Assembly: GCA_004292855.1 (NCBI GenBank)
Contig: RDXN01000073.1
Span: 1-46,844, forward strand
DNA length: 46,844 nt
Direction: 5' to 3'
From: Cytophagales bacterium
Lineage (GTDB): Bacteria; Bacteroidota; Bacteroidia; Cytophagales; Spirosomataceae
Positions 25,713 through 35,296 of this stretch are shown here, in pieces. The translations under genes were made by a program, and so were the position numbers. The notes beneath the pieces are model-generated. The model worked only from the letters and a program-made list of their open reading frames with translations, searched no databases and was not told the DNA's origin. Within the stretch, counting starts at the first letter, position 1. The number at the start of each line of letters is the position of its first letter.

Positions 25713-26675
25713 CTACAGCATCCGCTTCACCAACTGCTCCACCGAGATGCCCTCGGCTTCGGCTTTGAAGTTCCGCACAACGCGGTGCCGGAGAATGGGC
25801 AACGCTACGGCCCGCACGTCTTCGATGTCGGGGGAGTATTTGCCGTTGAGGAGGGCGTTGCACTTGGCAGCCAGAATCAGAGCCTGCGATGCCCGTGGAC
25901 CCGCCCCCCATTCGAGGTAATTAGTGGCGTCAGCAGAGGCTAACTCCGTGTTGGGGCGGGTTTTATGCACCAGCTTCACCGCGTACTCAACCACATTGTC
26001 GACCACCGGAACGCGCCGGACAAGTTGCTGAAACTCCTGAATTTGCTCACCCGTAACCACCCGATTCACCACCGGGCGTTGGTCGCTCGTAGTTGCTTTT
26101 ACAATGTCCAGCTCCGACTGATACGAGGGATAATCAAGCCAAATATTGAACATAAAACGGTCTAACTGGGCCTCAGGCAGGGGATAGGTTCCCTCTTGCT
26201 CGATGGGGTTCTGCGTAGCCAACACAAAAAACGGACGGCTCAGGGCATATTTTTGTCCCGCAATCGTCACAGCATATTCCTGCATGGCTTCGAGCAGGGC
26301 CGATTGGGTTTTGGGGGGCGTCCGGTTAATTTCGTCGGCCAGGATAATGTTGGCAAAAACAGGGCCTTTGATAAACTTAAAGTTGCGTTCCTGATCGAGT
26401 GTTTCCGACCCCAAAATGTCCGAAGGCATCAGGTCGGGCGTAAACTGAATGCGGTTGAAATCGAGGTCGAGCGCGTTGGCAATCGTCTGAATCAGCAGGG
26501 TTTTCGCCAGGCCCGGTACACCCACCAACAGGCAGTGACCCTGGCAAAAAATTGCAGTTAGCAACAGCCGGACGGTATCATCCTGCCCGATAACCACTTT
26601 TGAAATTTCACTTTTAAGTTTTTTGTAAGAATCGTTTAGGGCTTCAGCAGCCGCTACGTCGGAGGTGTAAGGCAC
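25713..26675 (-). CDS. MoxR-family AAA+ ATPase
   Basis: The 320-aa product is a MoxR ATPase: Walker A GVPGLAKT (52-59), Walker B IILADEINRTPP, sensor region FFVLATQNPIEQEGTYPLPE, and an AAA_lid-2 C-terminus with AAKCNALLNGKYSPDIEDVR. MoxR proteins work as chaperone-like ATPases, often with von Willebrand factor A proteins; none is beside it here, where cobS follows instead. No ATG fits. The GTG at 26675 begins exactly where the family N-terminus (PYTSDVAAAEALN) does, whereas the TTG at 26705 lies in an intergenic repeat. It is downstream of two parvulin genes. Confidence 0.93.
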   Translation of the reverse strand: MPYTSDVAAAEALNDSYKKLKSEISKVVIGQDDTVRLLLTAIFCQGHCLLVGVPGLAKTLLIQTIANALDLDFNRIQFTPDLMPSDILGSETLDQERNFKFIKGPVFANIILADEINRTPPKTQSALLEAMQEYAVTIAGQKYALSRPFFVLATQNPIEQEGTYPLPEAQLDRFMFNIWLDYPSYQSELDIVKATTSDQRPVVNRVVTGEQIQEFQQLVRRVPVVDNVVEYAVKLVHKTRPNTELASADATNYLEWGAGPRASQALILAAKCNALLNGKYSPDIEDVRAVALPILRHRVVRNFKAEAEGISVEQLVKRML

Positions 26676-26691
26676 GGAGTAAAAATTTATA

Positions 26692-26810
26692 GTTTCAAGT
26701 TTCAACGCTTCGCTGTTTCAAGTTTCAACGCTTCGTTGTTTCAGGTTGCAACATAACGCTATTTTGGTAAGCAAAGAACAGCAAATCGTTGAAACTTGAA
26801 ACGGCGAAGC
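26692..26810. repeat. GTTTCAAGTTTCAACGCTTCG direct/inverted repeat cluster
   Basis: A 23-bp unit starts at 26692 and 26715 (21 of 23 identical or better), with a degenerate partial third at 26738-26752. An inverted copy is at 26788-26810. Together they fill the spacer between the surA-like gene and moxR and can form a hairpin. The units are adjacent without spacers, so this is not a CRISPR array. Confidence 0.85.
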
Positions 26811-26828
26811 CAATGAAACCTTAAACAA

Positions 26829-28199
26829 TCAATTTCCCGTTGCCGAAGCACTCTCTTTGGAGGTTCCAAAGACTCGACACCCTTCAAATTCAGGGTCGAC
26901 CGTGATAAATACGTCGCTGACCGATTTGCGGAACCAGTCGTCAATAGCCCGGTTTTTCTTGTTCGCCATCACGATGTTCTGAAGCTTCTCGAAATCGGCG
27001 GTGTAATTAGCCGTGTGCGGGGGTGTTTTTGTCTTGAAATACAAAATCCGCATAGCACTTTTGCCATCTTCGGTGCGGTAGGGTAGTGGAGCCGAAATAG
27101 TGCCTACTTTCATCGAATCGAGCATCGAATACATAGCATATTCCATCGTGCCGTCCATTGCCAACCGTGAACTGCCCGACTGTGGGTCGCGAAGCAAACC
27201 ACCAGCATCGGCAGAGTTTTTGTCTTCGGAGTGGAGCTTAGCCGCCTTGGCGAACTTGAGTGTATCGGCCACAATCAGTGTACGGAGACTGTCCAGAAAA
27301 CGCGTTGGCTCGTTCAGATCCAGACGGTTATAATCGGGGCGGAGCAGGATGTGCCGGGCATGGTACTCGGCCCCGCGCGACTCAATCAACTGAATCAGGT
27401 GAAATCCAAAATCCGACTCCACCACGTCCGACATCTCGTTTGGCTTCAGCTTAAGGGCGGCACCCTCAAACGGGGCCACCATCGCCCCCCGCTTGGCAAA
27501 GCCCAGGTCGCCCCCGCGCTCGGCAGAGCCAATGTCTTCCGAAAACTCTTTGGCCAGTTTGGCAAAATCTTCACCATCCTGCACCCGCTTCTTAAGGTCA
27601 ACCAGGCGTTGCTTCAACACGTCTTTCTGCTCTTTTGTCGCCTTGGCGAAGCGTACCACCTGCCCAATTTCGACTTCGGCGGGCATGTAGGGCAAGCTGT
27701 CCTTCGGGATTCCGTCGAAGAATTTCTTTACGTCGCGGGGCGTCACCTTGATGTCGGTCGTGATCTTCTGTTGCATCTTCTGCACGATCAACTGCTCCTT
27801 TACCTGTTGACGCAATTCGCTTTTGAGCAATTCCAGGCTTTTACCGTATGCCTCAACAATATTCTTCTCGGAGCCAAACTGCTGGATCATGTACGACATC
27901 CGGCTATCTAGCTGAATATCAACTGCTTTTTCTTCCACCACAACCGAGTCAATCTCGGCTTTGGCAAGCATCATCTTGTTGACAACCAAGCTCTCCAGCA
28001 CCTGACACTTGGGTGGAGCAGGCTGATTCTGACCGGCATACGACTGGAGCGTTTCTTCCAGATCCGACCGGAGCACATAATAATTATCGACGCGGGAAAT
28101 AACCTTGTTCAGGCTCACGCCCTGTCCCTGCCCAAACGCAATGCCCGACCATAACAGGCTGACCATTCCGAGTAAGCTATATATCAATGTCTTTTTCAT
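26829..28199 (-). CDS. SurA-like periplasmic peptidyl-prolyl isomerase/chaperone
   Basis: The 456-aa product has a signal peptide (about 1-24, ending FGQG) and a SurA-type N-terminal helical domain (VSLNKVISRVDNYYVLRSDL, then LVVNKMMLAKAEID). A good parvulin domain follows at about 170-278, with FAKLAKEFSEDIGSAERGGD, LGFAKRGAMVAPFEGAALKL and FGFHLIQLIESRGAEYHARH. A second, degenerate one is at about 282-380. It assists folding of outer-membrane proteins such as the many TonB receptors of this organism. ATG 28199 is chosen since the signal peptide starts there. It is followed by moxR and preceded by another parvulin gene, all on the same strand. Confidence 0.92.
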   Translation of the reverse strand: MKKTLIYSLLGMVSLLWSGIAFGQGQGVSLNKVISRVDNYYVLRSDLEETLQSYAGQNQPAPPKCQVLESLVVNKMMLAKAEIDSVVVEEKAVDIQLDSRMSYMIQQFGSEKNIVEAYGKSLELLKSELRQQVKEQLIVQKMQQKITTDIKVTPRDVKKFFDGIPKDSLPYMPAEVEIGQVVRFAKATKEQKDVLKQRLVDLKKRVQDGEDFAKLAKEFSEDIGSAERGGDLGFAKRGAMVAPFEGAALKLKPNEMSDVVESDFGFHLIQLIESRGAEYHARHILLRPDYNRLDLNEPTRFLDSLRTLIVADTLKFAKAAKLHSEDKNSADAGGLLRDPQSGSSRLAMDGTMEYAMYSMLDSMKVGTISAPLPYRTEDGKSAMRILYFKTKTPPHTANYTADFEKLQNIVMANKKNRAIDDWFRKSVSDVFITVDPEFEGCRVFGTSKESASATGN

Positions 28200-28293
28200 G
28201 CAATAAAGAAAGTGAGCCACGATAGCCCGACCACAAAAATAACGTGAACCGCCCGGTTTTCGTCGCGGGCAGGGGCTTAAATATTGTTAAGGG

Positions 28294-30603
28294 CTATTTC
28301 ATGAGTTTCTTCAACTCCTCGTCGTTCACCTTTACAGGGTATTTCTGGCGAAGAGACGCCAGCCATTGTTTTTCCAGAATGGCCTGATACTCGTTGATAA
28401 CCGTTCCGCGAGCCTCGTTAAACGTTTTTAAACGGGGTGGATCAACGCGGCTAATCGTGATTTGCACAAGTTTGTTACCGTCGGGCGTGGTGGTGCTGCT
28501 GGGTTTCCACGAGAAAGCATCGAGGTAGGCGTTAGTGCCCCGCGCAAAAATACCGTCGGTAATGGTCATTGAGTTGGGCTTTGCCGCATTCAGAGCTTTG
28601 GCCACATCCTGCCTGTTGGTCGAGAAGTATTGAAACGTAACCTGCCGTGCAGTAGCCGCGTTGCCGAAGGTTTTGTTGTCTTTTTCCATGATCCGCGACA
28701 AATTTACCCCGTTGCGCGTCAGGTAGTTGACCACCGCCCGAATACGACCCGCCGACACCGTGTCTCGCTCGCCTGCTTCGTTGGCCCCCGTCACCTCAAC
28801 CAGGTAATCGGCGTTGCGCACCATCGTTATCAGCAACTGATACAGATTCTCGCCCTGACTAGCGGGGGGCACGGTCTCGTTCACCCCAAACGTGATGGCC
28901 GGGGCCGAACGCCGTAGCTGATACGGATTGCTTTTGAGCATCTCGTTTGCCTGCTTCAACACCCCGTCGTTGGCGGCCTCAATGATGGTTGCCACGGCAC
29001 GTTCGGGCATTTTATAGCGGGCTTTGTTGGCCTCGTAATGTTGTTTCTGACCCGTCGAATCGGTCATGGAGCGTTCCCAGACGTTCACTTCCATCATTTC
29101 GGAGAGCAGTACCCCATCGCGAATTTCGGTCAGTAACGCCCGAAACTCCGGCGATTTGCGGTCGAGGTTAGCCTCTTCGGTAGCTATCAATTGGTCGCCC
29201 ACAAAGCGATTATAAAGTCGTTGCATCACCACCGACGGAGCCGCACCCGGTTGCCGGGGCGACTGCCGCTGCTGCACATACTGCGCAAATTGCCCAACGG
29301 CGTACGACTTGCCTGCGATACTAAACAACGGTTTGGTGAGTAAATCGGCATCGTTGACAGATGCGGCCCGCCATTTACCTCCTAGCAGACTGCTGTCGGC
29401 CTTGGCAAGTACGGCGTTCAGCGTGCTACGGTTTTCGGTAACCGGATGGTCCCGACGCAACCGGCTTTCGGTAGCTTGGCGCAACACATCGGCGCGGGTA
29501 TCGGTCACTACTTTCTGACGCAGGGCGGGAGCTAGTTCGGTGTAGGGTTCGATGGGTTTGCGGGCGATGAGCTTCAAAATATGCCAGCCATAGTTGGTGC
29601 GCACGGGTTTCGAGATACTACCCGGTTGGGTGAGGGCAAAGGCGGCTTCTTCAAAAGCAGGTATGTACTTGCCAGTCGCGAACACGGGCAGAATGCCGCC
29701 ATTATTGCGTGAGGTGGCATCGTCGGATTGCTCCCGTACGAGTATCTCAAAGGATTCGCCTTTCTGGATTCGCTCGTAAATGGCGTCGATTTTCGCTTTT
29801 ACGGCCTGTTGTCCGGCTGGCTCGGCTGAGGGGCTGAGTCTCAACAAGAGATGAGCCACCTGCACCTTCCCCCGACTTGGTCGGCGGTCGTTCACGCGCA
29901 CCAAATGGTAGCCAAATCGGGTGCGTACGGCCCCGGAAATCCCGCCAACGGGTATGGTATAAGCGGCTGTTTCCAGTGGGTACACCAAATCGAAGGCCGT
30001 GAAATTGCCCAGATCACCGCCGTTGGGGGCCGAGCGGGCATCTTTTGAAAACTGTTTGGCCAAAGCCGCAAAATCCTCGCCCGCTAATGCCCGCTTCCGA
30101 ATGGCCGCGATCTCCTCAAACGCGTTGAGCGTGTCGGTAGGCAAAGCCTCGTCCGAAACCGGTATCAAAATGTGGGACGCGTTGACCTCCTGTTGCATAC
30201 GGCCGTAAGCCTCATTGGCCAGCGTTTCCACCGCCGATTTATCGGTCATGTAGTTCTGCGCCAACTGTTTGCGGTATGTCTCCATCTCCTCCCGAAACCC
30301 TTCGGTAGTGTCGCGCCCTGCTGATTCTGCCGCTAACACCTTCAGTTTCAGGTTAGTGTAGAGGTCGAAATATTCTTTAATATCGGTGCGCTGCGCGGAG
30401 TCGCCGGTGGTTTGATTCTTAGTGAACGACTGGAAAAAATCGTCGGTAGAAAAAGCCCGGTCGCCCAGGGTCAGGATAGCCGATTGGGCCGGGGCAGGTT
30501 GCTGCATGACCGGAGCCGCCGTTTTACACCCCGAAAAACCGGCAAGTAGAAAAGCGGCTGTGATTAATTGATTGCCCGCTACTGAATAAAAAGACTTAAT
30601 CAT
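28294..30603 (-). CDS. large lipoprotein with tandem parvulin-type PPIase domains
   Basis: The 769-aa product begins with a lipoprotein signal (lipobox LAGFSGC, Cys26 from ATG 30603). Two parvulin domains lie at about 135-245 (ASHILIPVSDEALP, then FAALAKQFSKDARSAPNGGD) and about 245-350 (VAHLLLRLSPSAEP, FGYHLV and YGWHILKL motifs). The roughly 400 C-terminal residues are helical and lack a recognised domain. This layout fits the PpiD/PrsA-like foldases of Bacteroidota, probably anchored in the periplasm to help outer-membrane protein folding. The surA-like gene follows 94 bp later on the same strand. Confidence 0.9.
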   Translation of the reverse strand: MIKSFYSVAGNQLITAAFLLAGFSGCKTAAPVMQQPAPAQSAILTLGDRAFSTDDFFQSFTKNQTTGDSAQRTDIKEYFDLYTNLKLKVLAAESAGRDTTEGFREEMETYRKQLAQNYMTDKSAVETLANEAYGRMQQEVNASHILIPVSDEALPTDTLNAFEEIAAIRKRALAGEDFAALAKQFSKDARSAPNGGDLGNFTAFDLVYPLETAAYTIPVGGISGAVRTRFGYHLVRVNDRRPSRGKVQVAHLLLRLSPSAEPAGQQAVKAKIDAIYERIQKGESFEILVREQSDDATSRNNGGILPVFATGKYIPAFEEAAFALTQPGSISKPVRTNYGWHILKLIARKPIEPYTELAPALRQKVVTDTRADVLRQATESRLRRDHPVTENRSTLNAVLAKADSSLLGGKWRAASVNDADLLTKPLFSIAGKSYAVGQFAQYVQQRQSPRQPGAAPSVVMQRLYNRFVGDQLIATEEANLDRKSPEFRALLTEIRDGVLLSEMMEVNVWERSMTDSTGQKQHYEANKARYKMPERAVATIIEAANDGVLKQANEMLKSNPYQLRRSAPAITFGVNETVPPASQGENLYQLLITMVRNADYLVEVTGANEAGERDTVSAGRIRAVVNYLTRNGVNLSRIMEKDNKTFGNAATARQVTFQYFSTNRQDVAKALNAAKPNSMTITDGIFARGTNAYLDAFSWKPSSTTTPDGNKLVQITISRVDPPRLKTFNEARGTVINEYQAILEKQWLASLRQKYPVKVNDEELKKLMK

Positions 30604-30710
30604 CAACAAGGAGAAAACGTGCTGAATACTTGAACAACGTACAGGTTACAAGAGAACAACGAAGTTACGAATATAAAATTTGGAAGAGGATATAATGGAA
30701 CGCGGACGAT

Positions 30711-30833
30711 GCGGATTAACACGGATTTTTGTCATCCCGACGCAGGAGGGATCTAGATGCCTTACTCTCAAACTGAGCGTTACCATAGTAGATCCCTCCT
30801 GCGTCGGGATGACAAAAATCCGTGTTAATCCGC
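30711..30833. repeat. perfect inverted repeat, 45-bp arms
   Basis: Arms 30711-30755 and 30789-30833 are perfectly complementary, with a 33-nt loop. The arms include GTCATCCCGACGCAGGAGGG. It lies in the 269-bp spacer (30604-30872) between the agmatine deiminase stop and the parvulin start, both on the minus strand, so it can end deiminase transcription. No gene is seen in the rest of the spacer. Short frames exist on both strands but are by-products of the palindrome. Confidence 0.92.
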
Positions 30834-30872
30834 CCAATCCGTGTCATCCGCCGGTCCGCCGGTGCGGTGCCA

Positions 30873-31946
30873 TTAACGCGGTTCCTGCTGGCTCAGGCAG
30901 TGGAAACTACCCAGACCCCAAACAATGTCGGTCGAGTCGATGCCTACAACGGGCCGGTCGGGGTAGCATCGCCCAATGATGTCGAGAGCCTGTTGATCCT
31001 TATCGCAACGGAACGTGGGCACGATAACAGCCGCATTGGCGATGTAGAAATTGGCGTAGGAGGCCGGTAGCCGCAGGCCGTCGCTCTCGACAGGGTCGGG
31101 CATGGGCAGTTCCACGATGTTCAGGGGCTTGCCGTTGAGCAACCGCATTTGCCGCAGCTCGTGGTGAATCTCCTGCAAGGGGGCGTAGTTGGCATCGTTT
31201 GGGTTGTGTTCGATGGCCGCCAGAACGGTGTCTTCGTTCACGAACCGGACCGTGTCGTCGATGTGGCCGTCGGTGTCGTCGCCTACGATGCCATCTTCCA
31301 CCCACAACACCTGTTGAACGCCGTAGTAATCGCACAAATACTGCTCAATTTGGCTTTGTGTGAGGTCTGGGTTGCGGTTTTTATTGAGCAAACACGCCCG
31401 ACTCGTCAGCACGGCCCCTGCCCCGTTGAACTCCACCGAGCCGCCTTCCATAATGATGCCTGGGGTCACGTAGGGTAGTTTGCGGTAATGGGCAATCTGC
31501 ACGGGCAACAGGTCGTCGCGGTCGAAGGGGGGGTATTTGCCGCCCCAGGCGTTGTAGCCCCAGTTCACGATCATGCGCTCACGGGTGGCGGGATTGGTCA
31601 AAAAGGCCGGGCCGTGGTCGCGACACCACGAGTCGTTGCAGGGGTGGGGCAGGAGCGTGATGTTGCTCATGTCGGCCCCGGCCAGCAGTAGCCGCATTTC
31701 GGCGGCCTGCATCACGATCTCGTTGTGGGCGTTGATGCACACGTGTTCGCCCTGCGCGATGGTTTTGATGAACTCAATGTAGGCCGGAAACATCAACTCC
31801 TGCCGGTCGCGGGTCCACGAGGCTTCGGTGTGGGGCCACGTGAGCCAGGTGGCCGCGTGGGGGAGCCATTCGGCAGGAAACGAAAAGCCTTGTGCCGCTG
31901 GTGAAGTTTCGGCGGGGGTCAATGTAACGTTATGTTGAATATTCAT
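30873..31946 (-). CDS. aguA: agmatine deiminase
   Basis: The 357-aa product is a peptidyl-arginine deiminase-like agmatine deiminase, which converts agmatine to N-carbamoylputrescine and ammonia in putrescine synthesis. Motifs are PHAATWLTWPH, NDSWCRDHGPAFL, IIMEGGSVEFNG, VEDGIVGDDTDGHIDDTVRF and the C-terminal GLGSFHCLSQQEP with the nucleophile Cys350. All active-site regions look intact and the length is normal. No N-carbamoylputrescine amidase gene (usually its partner) is in the window. It is divergent from the LRR gene with a 40-bp spacer. Confidence 0.95.
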   Translation of the reverse strand: MNIQHNVTLTPAETSPAAQGFSFPAEWLPHAATWLTWPHTEASWTRDRQELMFPAYIEFIKTIAQGEHVCINAHNEIVMQAAEMRLLLAGADMSNITLLPHPCNDSWCRDHGPAFLTNPATRERMIVNWGYNAWGGKYPPFDRDDLLPVQIAHYRKLPYVTPGIIMEGGSVEFNGAGAVLTSRACLLNKNRNPDLTQSQIEQYLCDYYGVQQVLWVEDGIVGDDTDGHIDDTVRFVNEDTVLAAIEHNPNDANYAPLQEIHHELRQMRLLNGKPLNIVELPMPDPVESDGLRLPASYANFYIANAAVIVPTFRCDKDQQALDIIGRCYPDRPVVGIDSTDIVWGLGSFHCLSQQEPR

Positions 31947-31986
31947 TCGTTTTTGCCAAATTGAGCTTCAAAATTACGAAAACTGT

Positions 31987-34900
31987 ATGCTTTTCCGCTC
32001 CATCGTGTCGATTCTGCTTGTTGCAGTTCTGTCTTCGTCGGCTCCGTTGCTCGCTCAACACTATTCCAATTTTATGGAACGTGATACCTTGTCGGGGCAA
32101 ACATGGCGACCCCAGCAGGCGTTCTCCCGGGCCGACTCATCGCTCCAAAAACTGTACAAATACTCGTACTTCCGGTTTGCCGATTTAGCTGCCTGGCAAG
32201 CAAAAGGAACGCCGGTGCAGGTACTGGAAATAAACGATAATGCGGCCTCACGCGGAGGATGGCAGGCCTTGCGGGCATTGCCCAAACTTCAACGCATCCG
32301 TCTGACAATCAGCAACCAAGTGTATTTTGACTCGCTCATGCAGGTCATTGGCGATTTACCCATACAAACGCTGGAGATAGGAGAGAGTTTTGGGGACGGA
32401 GCGAGGTCGTCTACGATTATAATTCCTGCAACGGTGGCCCGCTTGTCGCAATTAAAGGAGGTAATGATTTCGGGTAATGACCCGAACGGCCTGTCGGCTG
32501 GTTTGACATCGCTGGCGGGTGTACCCTCGTTGCGTACCCTCACCATTCAGAGTTTGGGCACACCCCTCGGCCCCATTGCCCGAATCCCGGCAACATTGGG
32601 TGGTCTCAGCCAGTTGACCCGATTGGACCTGACGATTAATGCGAGTCAATTTGAGGGGGCTTTGGCGTTGGGTACGCTAACCAATCTGGAGCGGCTTACG
32701 ATCAATCATTGGGGTACGACGATACTGGAAAGCCAACGGGTAGCCGTTGGCACCGCGTTGAGCAACCTGACGGCTTTGCGGGAGTTGTCGATACCCGTTA
32801 CTATCCTCCCCGATACATTCAACGCCAATCTGGCGCAGTTGCGCTTATTGAATTTAACAAGCCAACTGCTGCATGGAAAGGGGGAAAAACAGCCTGATTT
32901 TCCGCAGTTGGGGCCTTTGCCAGGTCTGGAACGTTTGATTCTGAGCAACTTGCAGGTATCTCCCGCGCTGTGTTCGTACCGGACACTTAAGCAACTGATT
33001 ATCAACAACAACGTGATCGAAGAACTACCAGCCTGCCTGGGAGACATGCGCTTGTTAGAAGAATTATCCGTCGTGGGGAGTAGCCTCAAGCAACTGCCGA
33101 CCTCGCTGGGTAACCTGACCAACCTGACGGCCCTGAGCATCAACTACACCCCAATTGATTCCATTCCCGATCTATTCGGAGGGATGCGTCGGCTAAAACA
33201 ACTCTCGTTTTCTAACAATCAGGTGCGTTATCTGCCGCCTTCGGTGTCGCAGCTAACCAGCCTGACGAGCCTTGAGGTGACGAACACCCAATTGCGGACA
33301 CTGCCCGACGACCTGCACAAACTGGCCGACCTGCGACAGCTTTATTTGCATGAAAACAAGCTATCCCGTTTGCCCGAGCGGATTGCCGACCTGAAAGCCC
33401 TTCAGTTTCTTACCCTCGACGGTAACCAACTGACGCAGCTTCCGGCGGGAATGGGCCGTTTGAAAAAACTGAAGCGGTTGAGTATGGCCCAAAATCGGTT
33501 GACACAACTACCCGGCGATTTGGCCTTGCTGGACTCGTTGTACCATTTAGGTATTGACCAAAATCAACTCACCAGCCTACCGGCTAATCTGGGTCGACTA
33601 CAACAATTACGTACGCTTAATCTGGAAAAAAACCGGCTCGTTACGTTGCCCGAATCACTCGGTGATCTTAGTCAACTAAGCAATTTGTTGATTAATGAGA
33701 ATCCCCTGGTCGAGTTGCCTCTTTCGCTGGGTAAGCTGGACAAATTGAAGGAACTGACAATACGGCAAACAAAGCTGAAGATGTTGCCCTCAACCATTGG
33801 CAAGTTGCAAAACTTAGCGTGGTTGCAGGTTTCCCAAAGCGACTTGTTGACCCTGCCCACCGAAATCGGAAACTGCTCAGGGCTGCAGTTTATTAATCTG
33901 GAGGGCAATCCACTTATTGGGTTACCCGCGTCAATCGGCCGACTTAAAAAATTGCTGACGCTGACGATTCAGGGCGGGGAGAACGGGGTCACCAAACTGG
34001 AGGAACTGCCCGACAGCCTGCGGTACTGCACCGAGCTAACGCAGGTACGGCTGGGTAATTTGCCCAATTTAGCTGCCAATGAGGCTTTTATGACCCTGCT
34101 GGCCTTACCAAAACTGTTTCAGCTCGACATGGTCCAAACGCCCCTCAGTCAATTACCCCTGAGCGGTTGGCGGGAGTCAAACGTAACCATGTTAAACCTG
34201 AGCAGCAATGCCCTGACCGAACTGCCACCGGCCCTGTTGGAAGCTCCTAAACTGCGGACGATCAGTCTGTTTGAGAACCCATTACCCAAAGGCGTAGCCG
34301 GTTCGTTTAATCACGTCGACCAATTGCGGGTGGCGATGGCCGAGGCCGGTTGGGCGACGCTGGACAACCTACCCCGAAAAAGTACGCACATCGCCGAGGG
34401 ATTTATCCGGTCGTCTGGTTTCCATGCCATGAAGCAAGAGTGGTCGGAGGCTGAGGACGATCTGACAAAAGCCATTGGCTACGCACCCGACTCGGTCGTG
34501 TCGCCCATGTATGCACAGCGGGCGGAGTTTTATTTCTTTCGGAAGCAGTTCGATAAATCGTTTGCCGACATTGAACAGGCCCTCGCCAATTGGCCCGCCC
34601 TGAAACTGCCGATCACGATGGGTAACGCACCCATGTCGGAGCAGACTAAGCTCACCAATCGGGCACTCTGGTGGTGGCGAAAGTCCGTAGTTCGTCAGGC
34701 ATTGGGCCAAACGGATGCTGCCCTTGCCGACATCAACCACACCGTCACGCTGCTGCCCCCGTCGATGTCGGTAGCGAGTAGTGGGCGAAATCTGCGCTAC
34801 GGGAGTGGTGGAATGCCTCCCGCCCGTTTGGAAGCAATGGTTTACACGGAGCAGGGCAAACTATTGGCACTGAAAAACCGATTTCTTGAGGCTGACTCGG

Positions 34901-35292
34901 CCTTTAGCCGCGCCATGCGGGCCTACGAATTGGTGCCCTTCGCAGACCCCGGTTCGCACCTGACCATTGTGGAATTGGGGATCATTACGGGGCAGTACGC
35001 CCGCGCTAAAACCGCTCTTGTGCGTATGCCCGAACGTCAGCGACAAGACGGCTTCGCGCTCCTGGCCGAATACCTGAAACAGGCCGCGCAGGTTGCCGAG
35101 GGAACGAGCACCGGCCCCGACGCGGTGGCAGCCCTGAAAACATTTATCAATAACACACCGGGCCGAATTGCGGGATGGAGCTTCGAGTTATTCGATAACT
35201 GGCTAAACCGTACCACGCTCCCCACCGACCGGCGCGACGCCCTGCGGGAGTTGACTACCCTCGTAAAAGAGCGACAGTTGAAAATGGATTAA
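31987..35292 (+). CDS. exported leucine-rich-repeat protein with TPR-like C-terminus
   Basis: The 1101-aa product has a signal peptide (about 1-24, ending LLAQ) and a long run of leucine-rich repeats from about 60 to 780. The clearest units follow LPxxLxxLxxLxxLxLxxNxL, such as LPERIADLKALQFLTLDGNQ. The first part has longer, degenerate repeats and the middle has regular units of about 23 residues. The last 300 or so residues hold TPR-like helices (RAEFYFFRKQFDKSFADIEQ, then GQTDAALADINHTVTLLP). It is probably a secreted or periplasmic protein-binding scaffold; the partner is unknown. Adjacent genes give no functional clue. It converges on the PepSY gene with 4 bp between. Confidence 0.9.
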   Translation: MLFRSIVSILLVAVLSSSAPLLAQHYSNFMERDTLSGQTWRPQQAFSRADSSLQKLYKYSYFRFADLAAWQAKGTPVQVLEINDNAASRGGWQALRALPKLQRIRLTISNQVYFDSLMQVIGDLPIQTLEIGESFGDGARSSTIIIPATVARLSQLKEVMISGNDPNGLSAGLTSLAGVPSLRTLTIQSLGTPLGPIARIPATLGGLSQLTRLDLTINASQFEGALALGTLTNLERLTINHWGTTILESQRVAVGTALSNLTALRELSIPVTILPDTFNANLAQLRLLNLTSQLLHGKGEKQPDFPQLGPLPGLERLILSNLQVSPALCSYRTLKQLIINNNVIEELPACLGDMRLLEELSVVGSSLKQLPTSLGNLTNLTALSINYTPIDSIPDLFGGMRRLKQLSFSNNQVRYLPPSVSQLTSLTSLEVTNTQLRTLPDDLHKLADLRQLYLHENKLSRLPERIADLKALQFLTLDGNQLTQLPAGMGRLKKLKRLSMAQNRLTQLPGDLALLDSLYHLGIDQNQLTSLPANLGRLQQLRTLNLEKNRLVTLPESLGDLSQLSNLLINENPLVELPLSLGKLDKLKELTIRQTKLKMLPSTIGKLQNLAWLQVSQSDLLTLPTEIGNCSGLQFINLEGNPLIGLPASIGRLKKLLTLTIQGGENGVTKLEELPDSLRYCTELTQVRLGNLPNLAANEAFMTLLALPKLFQLDMVQTPLSQLPLSGWRESNVTMLNLSSNALTELPPALLEAPKLRTISLFENPLPKGVAGSFNHVDQLRVAMAEAGWATLDNLPRKSTHIAEGFIRSSGFHAMKQEWSEAEDDLTKAIGYAPDSVVSPMYAQRAEFYFFRKQFDKSFADIEQALANWPALKLPITMGNAPMSEQTKLTNRALWWWRKSVVRQALGQTDAALADINHTVTLLPPSMSVASSGRNLRYGSGGMPPARLEAMVYTEQGKLLALKNRFLEADSAFSRAMRAYELVPFADPGSHLTIVELGIITGQYARAKTALVRMPERQRQDGFALLAEYLKQAAQVAEGTSTGPDAVAALKTFINNTPGRIAGWSFELFDNWLNRTTLPTDRRDALRELTTLVKERQLKMD

Positions 35293-35296
35293 ACAC

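Noticed and set aside
26692-26752. Possible CRISPR array
   Set aside because: Repeat units follow each other without spacers, and no cas gene is present.
30711-30833. Insertion sequence or MITE with coding capacity
   Set aside because: Only palindromic arms are visible; no transposase, and target-site duplication could not be seen.
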